Assembly (NCBI GenBank): GCA_001600455.1
Contig: BCKC01000002.1
Location: 248,001 to 312,000 of the forward strand
Origin: Endocalyx cinctus
Taxonomy: Eukaryota; Ascomycota; Sordariomycetes; Amphisphaeriales; Apiosporaceae
Length of the DNA: 64,000 nt
Reading direction: 5' to 3'
Shown: positions 59,863 to 64,000 of the stretch, piece after piece
Layout of the letters: every line of letters starts with the position of its first letter
Numbering within the stretch: the first letter of the stretch is position 1
Notes under the pieces: model-generated
Database searches by the model: none
What the model was told of the DNA's origin: nothing
Seen by the model: the letters and a program-made list of their open reading frames with translations, nothing else
Made by a program: the position numbers and the translations under genes

Positions 59863-61280
59863 GACGGGTAATTGATGATGATGTAGATGGATAAAGTGAG
59901 TTGGCGAATTAGGTCTATAGCATCATTCATGATGTGGAAGCGGACGACATCTTTAAATCTCTAGGATGCCGCGTGCGTCTAACGTAGGTTTTTAAGGTGG
60001 TGATTGTAATCGAAAGTATCTACCGTGGTTGTTTGCTAGCATCCAGTCCAGTCTAAACGATGCCGTACGCTACTCCGCCCGTGGCACAGCAGACCTGTCA
60101 AAAGTCAACCTTTCGGGACATTTAGACACGATGAACTGCTCTATATGCCGATTCAGACATTTATCTTTTCAATATTAACCAAGTAGTGGCACGGTAGACT
60201 GCATATATAGATACTGTTGCACAATCAACATACTAGGATTTATGAGGGCGAGGAAGAAGGTGACCTTCCACCAATCAGTGATTTCCTCCCTCCCTAGTAT
60301 ATGTAGCTCCCTTCACCTGACGACGTCCCCGTTAGCCGTTAGTCGTGCACCGAAGAGTCAATACGCTAGACTATACTTCTCTTCAAAGCCAATGCGTGGA
60401 GTAGTTTTAAGCGTGACTACTGTAAGAAAACAAGCAGCTAAAATATGAAACCAAAATAAGTAAACACTGGCAATATCGCGGTTAATGTTGATTATTAGTA
60501 GCTAGCTGGAGTATAAGCCACACCAGCCACATCACCAGCCACAGGCTGGTGTATGTGGCCAGTGCGGAGCTGGCCTGTACGCCAGCTCACTTACACTCGA
60601 AATAATTCTGACTAGCAGAATTATTTCACAACATCAACAACAATAATAACTTCATTTTTCAGAACAGTAAAATCTTACGATTTTAACCCAACAAAATATA
60701 ACTACATATTTACTACTTCTTAACATAGCATATCTCTAGACTGACTTAATCCACTGGCTGATTGCCAACGGTGGCTTTCTTTCTTTCTTTTCAAAGATAA
60801 CAGCGATGAAAAAAGGAAAAGAAGAAAATATATCTTATATGGGATACAAACGCTATGTATGAAGACTGGAGAGGGAGTAAGAAGGTCAGATGACATCTTT
60901 TTATTGACTTTGATTGGTTGTGAAAATGAAAGAGATGCGCAAACGCAATCCTGCTTATGACAATGTGGTAGATCAGGACCGGGATATCCGGTATGGCATC
61001 AAAACGAAATACCTAGATTAAATACCTATCTCTCTTTATTTGGTGTAGAAAAGAATATATATCACAGCAACTCATGTTTTTATATGATCACGCATGTAGA
61101 AAATGCAGGAAAATATGTATCATCCATCATCACATCATATTACTCATTATATATTAGTTTAAATCTTTAGTCTCTTTTTTTTCGTCCGTCTCTTTCTATC
61201 TTTTATTTTTATTCTTTTTTTTCAGCTGATTCATCTTTTCTTTCATAACCTCCTTTTTTTTCCCCTTCCAACTCTTGCTT
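59863..61280. other. Intergenic region with hairpin cluster
   Basis: Apart from the three hairpins (60526-60627) it contains pyrimidine-rich blocks near 61170-61290 just past the SMP3 stop. No gene seen. Confidence 0.65.
60526..60627. repeat. Three consecutive hairpins
   Basis: Hairpin 1: GCCACATCACCAGCC (60526-60540) with GGCTGGTGTATGTGGC (60544-60559), one bulged base. Hairpin 2: GAGCTGGC (60567-60574) with GCCAGCTC (60581-60588). Hairpin 3: GAAATAATTCTG (60599-60610) with CAGAATTATTTC (60616-60627), 12 perfect pairs, loop ACTAG. Confidence 0.8.
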
Positions 61281-63067
61281 TTACTTATTTCTTTTCCTCC
61301 ACCAGCCCGTCCCAGAATCTAAATCGAGATTGACCAGATCCGGTTCTCGATCGCAACTCCTCGTGACCCTCCAAGCGGCCAGGCCCCTTCTACCCACGGC
61401 CTTTTCCAGAGTACCCCAGACGCCGTCGGTTCCCCAATCCAGATCATCCAGGCTGAGGTGCTGGGTCGAGCGCCATACTTCTCTGAAGCGTAGGCCGTCG
61501 AGGCCTTTGTTGTCGAGGAAAGGATCTAGGAACTCCGCGCTGAGGGGCGCGATCAGATACGTCCCGTTGGGCTCCTTCTTGTACTCGAGGTCGTTCCTGC
61601 GGTCGGCCGGCACGTCGCAGGTGGCGAGGTCGAAGAGCTGGCGTAAGAGATCCGGACCTGGTAGCGAGGAGCCGAGATCCGTCGTGCGGAGGACGGCATT
61701 CTTGCCGTTTAGGAGCCAGATCGGCGGCATGTACGTCTTCCACCAGACGGCGTGCGTGGCGTCCGGCTGCCGCGATAGGAACACCTGAGCCGGCACGACG
61801 CCGCCTTGGTGGTAGACGCCCATGAGCAGACCCAAAACGGCGTTGAAACCCACCCAGGAACCGATCCAGATCTTGAGCCGGCGCGGGTTTTTGGGTAGGC
61901 GGATCGAGGAGAGGAGTAGGGGAATAGTGGGAAGGAGGAACCGGGCCTCCTGATGCTGGAAGATGGAGAGCACAAAGACGCCCGAGATAGCCGAGTATAG
62001 TCTTAGAGAGAGAAGGGGTTTGGAGAAAAGTAGGACCACGGCTGGCCCGATGAGCGTGGGTAAGTTGACCAGTAGGTGCTGGTACCAGGGATGAACGCCG
62101 TGCTCGGCCAAGTTTTCCGGTACCATATTGTATCGGAGGTTGTTCCACGGCGTGAGGACGGGATTGCGGTAGAGGTCCGACCAGGAGATGGAGTGCGACG
62201 AGTAGAAGGACGTATCGAGAGAGATAGCGACGAAGACGGTGACCAAGCTAGAAGCTGCCATGACGATGAGAGACAGGGGTCTTTAGAGCAGGGGACAATG
62301 TTAGCCTGAAAAGAACTGGAGGGGAAAAAAAAAGAGGGTATTACATACCTATTCAAAAAATGGGGTATCAATCGCAACCCGGGGATCAACAAGAAAGCAG
62401 GGAAAGTGATCCTATTAAAAACGCCGAACACGCCCAAGACGCCTAATATGGTGGAAGCAAGCAAAGAGGATGAAGTCTTGGTGCCGGCTAGGATGCGCTC
62501 GACCAGGACGAGGGACCAAGCGACAATCAAAGTTTCGATCGAGTTGGAAAATGTGTGCATCTGAAATGTCCAAGTCACGTAAGAGGAGGCGACGAGAAGT
62601 CCGGCGATGTGTCGGTGGCGCTTGGATTGGACAAGTTCGTGTATGGCCCAATCCTCGAGCACGAAGCTTATGATAAACATGAGCACGCGCAGGACCCAGA
62701 ATACGACGATAGGTGGTATCTCGCCATCGTTACCGTTTCCGATCCAAAGCCACCGCACTAAAAGCATCGGTAACCCATACACCGGCCATAACGGAAACAC
62801 GCTTCGAATCGGATGCTCGCTGGTGAATTCCCACGTTAATCGCACGGGATAACTGAAGATCTGACCTATTATTCGTTCCAAAAACTGGTATTAGCCTTCC
62901 ATGTCCGTCTCTTTTCTTTCGCCAAATAATAACGGAGCTTGATGACCGAATAACATACCAGCTATGACTTCGGGGCCTTGAAAGTTCTCGTCCGGATGTA
63001 GGTAGCTCGAGGATAAGGCGAACCATAGCCGCACTAATACCAGGAGCAGATAGGTACGTCGCCACAT
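61281..63067 (-). CDS. smp3: GPI mannosyltransferase 4 (SMP3/PIG-Z), 541 aa
   Basis: Adds the fourth mannose to the GPI core from dolichol-phosphate-mannose in the ER membrane (GT22, PF03901). Three exons, 63067-62959, 62865-62349 and 62280-61281, in-frame junctions. Luminal active motif HPDE at 24-27 inside [17 protein letters not shown], followed by [11 protein letters not shown]; then [28 protein letters not shown], the SMP3-typical [25 protein letters not shown], and HQEARFLLP. Multiple hydrophobic helices throughout. Motif set excludes the sister enzymes PIG-M and PIG-B better than length does. Start MWRRTYLLL lies 5' of a shorter downstream frame and is required to include HPDE. Confidence 0.93.
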
Positions 63068-64000
63068 ATTGTCACCTCGCGGACGGTATGCATCTACGTT
63101 GCGATGCTAGCTTGAAGGAGGCGAGGGTTCGGCGAGACGAGGTGGTTTGCGGACGAGGGATGAGAGAAACTGGTAAAAACGCGGTCGCGACCTTTTTTTT
63201 CGTCTTTTGTTCGAACGGGGTGTATCGTGGTCGCAAAAGTAAGTTATAACGCTTTACTGGGGGTCCACGGGAACGTCGGTAGTTTGTGGGGGTGTAGCTT
63301 CGACTGGTTGGTATTTGGAAAACCCAAAGACTTATAAAAACTCAAGCTAATGACTCTTCGTATACTTTAGTGCATTATATATATATATACAGTATGTATA
63401 TATGGATATATATAGAGTGTGTAACTTTTTTTTTTTTTTTCAGGCGCAGCCTCTCTTCTTTCTATAGCCTTATAATTCGTACGAGATGGTTTAATTTTTT
63501 GTTGTTATTATAATTAATGTGGTATTATCTCATTTCTCATATATAGGTAGGGTACCTCGAAACATGAGCAAGGTTTAACATAGTGGTGGGTATGTTGATG
63601 CGACGTCAAAGTATCTCGTTCTTTTTTTTTTTTTTAACCCTTTCCACAAACTTCTTTTTAAAAACGTAGATAATATTTAGAAGAACTGAAGAAGTCAAGT
63701 AGAATATAAGAACAAACTTGTTCTTTTCTTTTCTCCTTGGGAGAAGTAAAGTAAGCAATAATTAGTGTACAGAAGTGATAATAAATACAAATTATCAAAG
63801 CGAGATACGTGTAGGTATTGTAATATCATTGCAGGGATTCGAGAAGGATACCGTGTCGAACAGGTCTATGTACAAAGTACAAGAAAAAGAAAAATACCTG
63901 CCACGTCTAGGGATTAAGGTTAACTGATTTAAATGGACTTCATTTTTGTACAAATCAGGGATAGCGCATTTGCTGCTTTTACTCAGGCTCGCTTCAGTCA
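63068..64000. other. Intergenic, upstream of smp3
   Basis: AT-rich; TA-rich repeat at 63377-63412, T runs at 63427-63440 and 63622-63635. No coding exon seen up to the window end. Confidence 0.6.

Noticed and set aside
1..64000. CRISPR arrays, bacterial-type operons, rRNA genes
   Set aside because: Spliced eukaryotic genes throughout; no regularly spaced repeats and no 5S-like sequence seen on either strand.

Overview
The window is nuclear DNA of a filamentous ascomycete (Pezizomycotina, probably Sordariomycetes-like; the class is inference). Evidence: genes carry many short 46-140 nt introns with GTNNGT donors, CTAAC/CTAAT branch points and YAG acceptors; the protein families are typical of moulds; a tRNA-Pro has a canonical anticodon-loop intron; intergenic DNA is AT-rich and full of homopolymers and microsatellites. 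Several coding regions (about 14.9-15.8 kb, 17-17.6 kb, 26.7-30.6 kb and 33.4-34.1 kb) are much more GC-rich than their surroundings. Gene models were spliced by eye and joined in frame, so exon limits are predictions.

Layout. 1-13 kb is mainly housekeeping: the 5' end of amidophosphoribosyltransferase (ade4, cut by the window edge), a 74-residue Cys-rich tail protein, a Fig1-family membrane protein, a gamma-glutamylcyclotransferase-fold protein, tRNA-Pro(AGG), a complete RAD5-type helicase/ubiquitin ligase and the tRNA CCA-adding enzyme. 13-31 kb looks like an iron/siderophore locus: an FAD oxidoreductase, a SidF-type N5-hydroxyornithine acyltransferase ending in a PTS1-like PKL, a SidI-type acyl-CoA ligase, a siderophore-transporter-type MFS protein, and a full-length ABC transporter resembling SitT. 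Eight exact ATCWGATAA motifs (the site of iron-sensing GATA repressors such as SreA) lie in the four intergenic regions upstream of these genes and only one other was found in the window. No siderophore NRPS, ornithine monooxygenase or SidH hydratase is present, so this would be a split cluster. The presumed logic is: ligase activates mevalonate, acyltransferase loads hydroxyornithine (both in peroxisomes in Aspergillus), and the MFS and ABC proteins move siderophore, all repressed when iron is plentiful.

31-48.6 kb: one zinc alcohol dehydrogenase, then a gene desert of about 14.5 kb with two LTR-like fragments, microsatellites and, at its right end, dense TACCTAGGTA palindromes and TACGGAGTA motifs. 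48.6-64 kb: an Adr1-like C2H2/fungal_trans regulator, a short-chain dehydrogenase, a POT/PTR2 peptide transporter, a small secreted Cys-rich protein, a row of three hairpins, and the GPI mannosyltransferase SMP3.

Limits: the 5' end of the Fig1-type gene, one splice junction in the PTR2 gene, exon 2 start and the 3' end of the C2H2 gene are unresolved. Three ambiguous bases (917, 26552, 26556) sit in or beside homopolymers.
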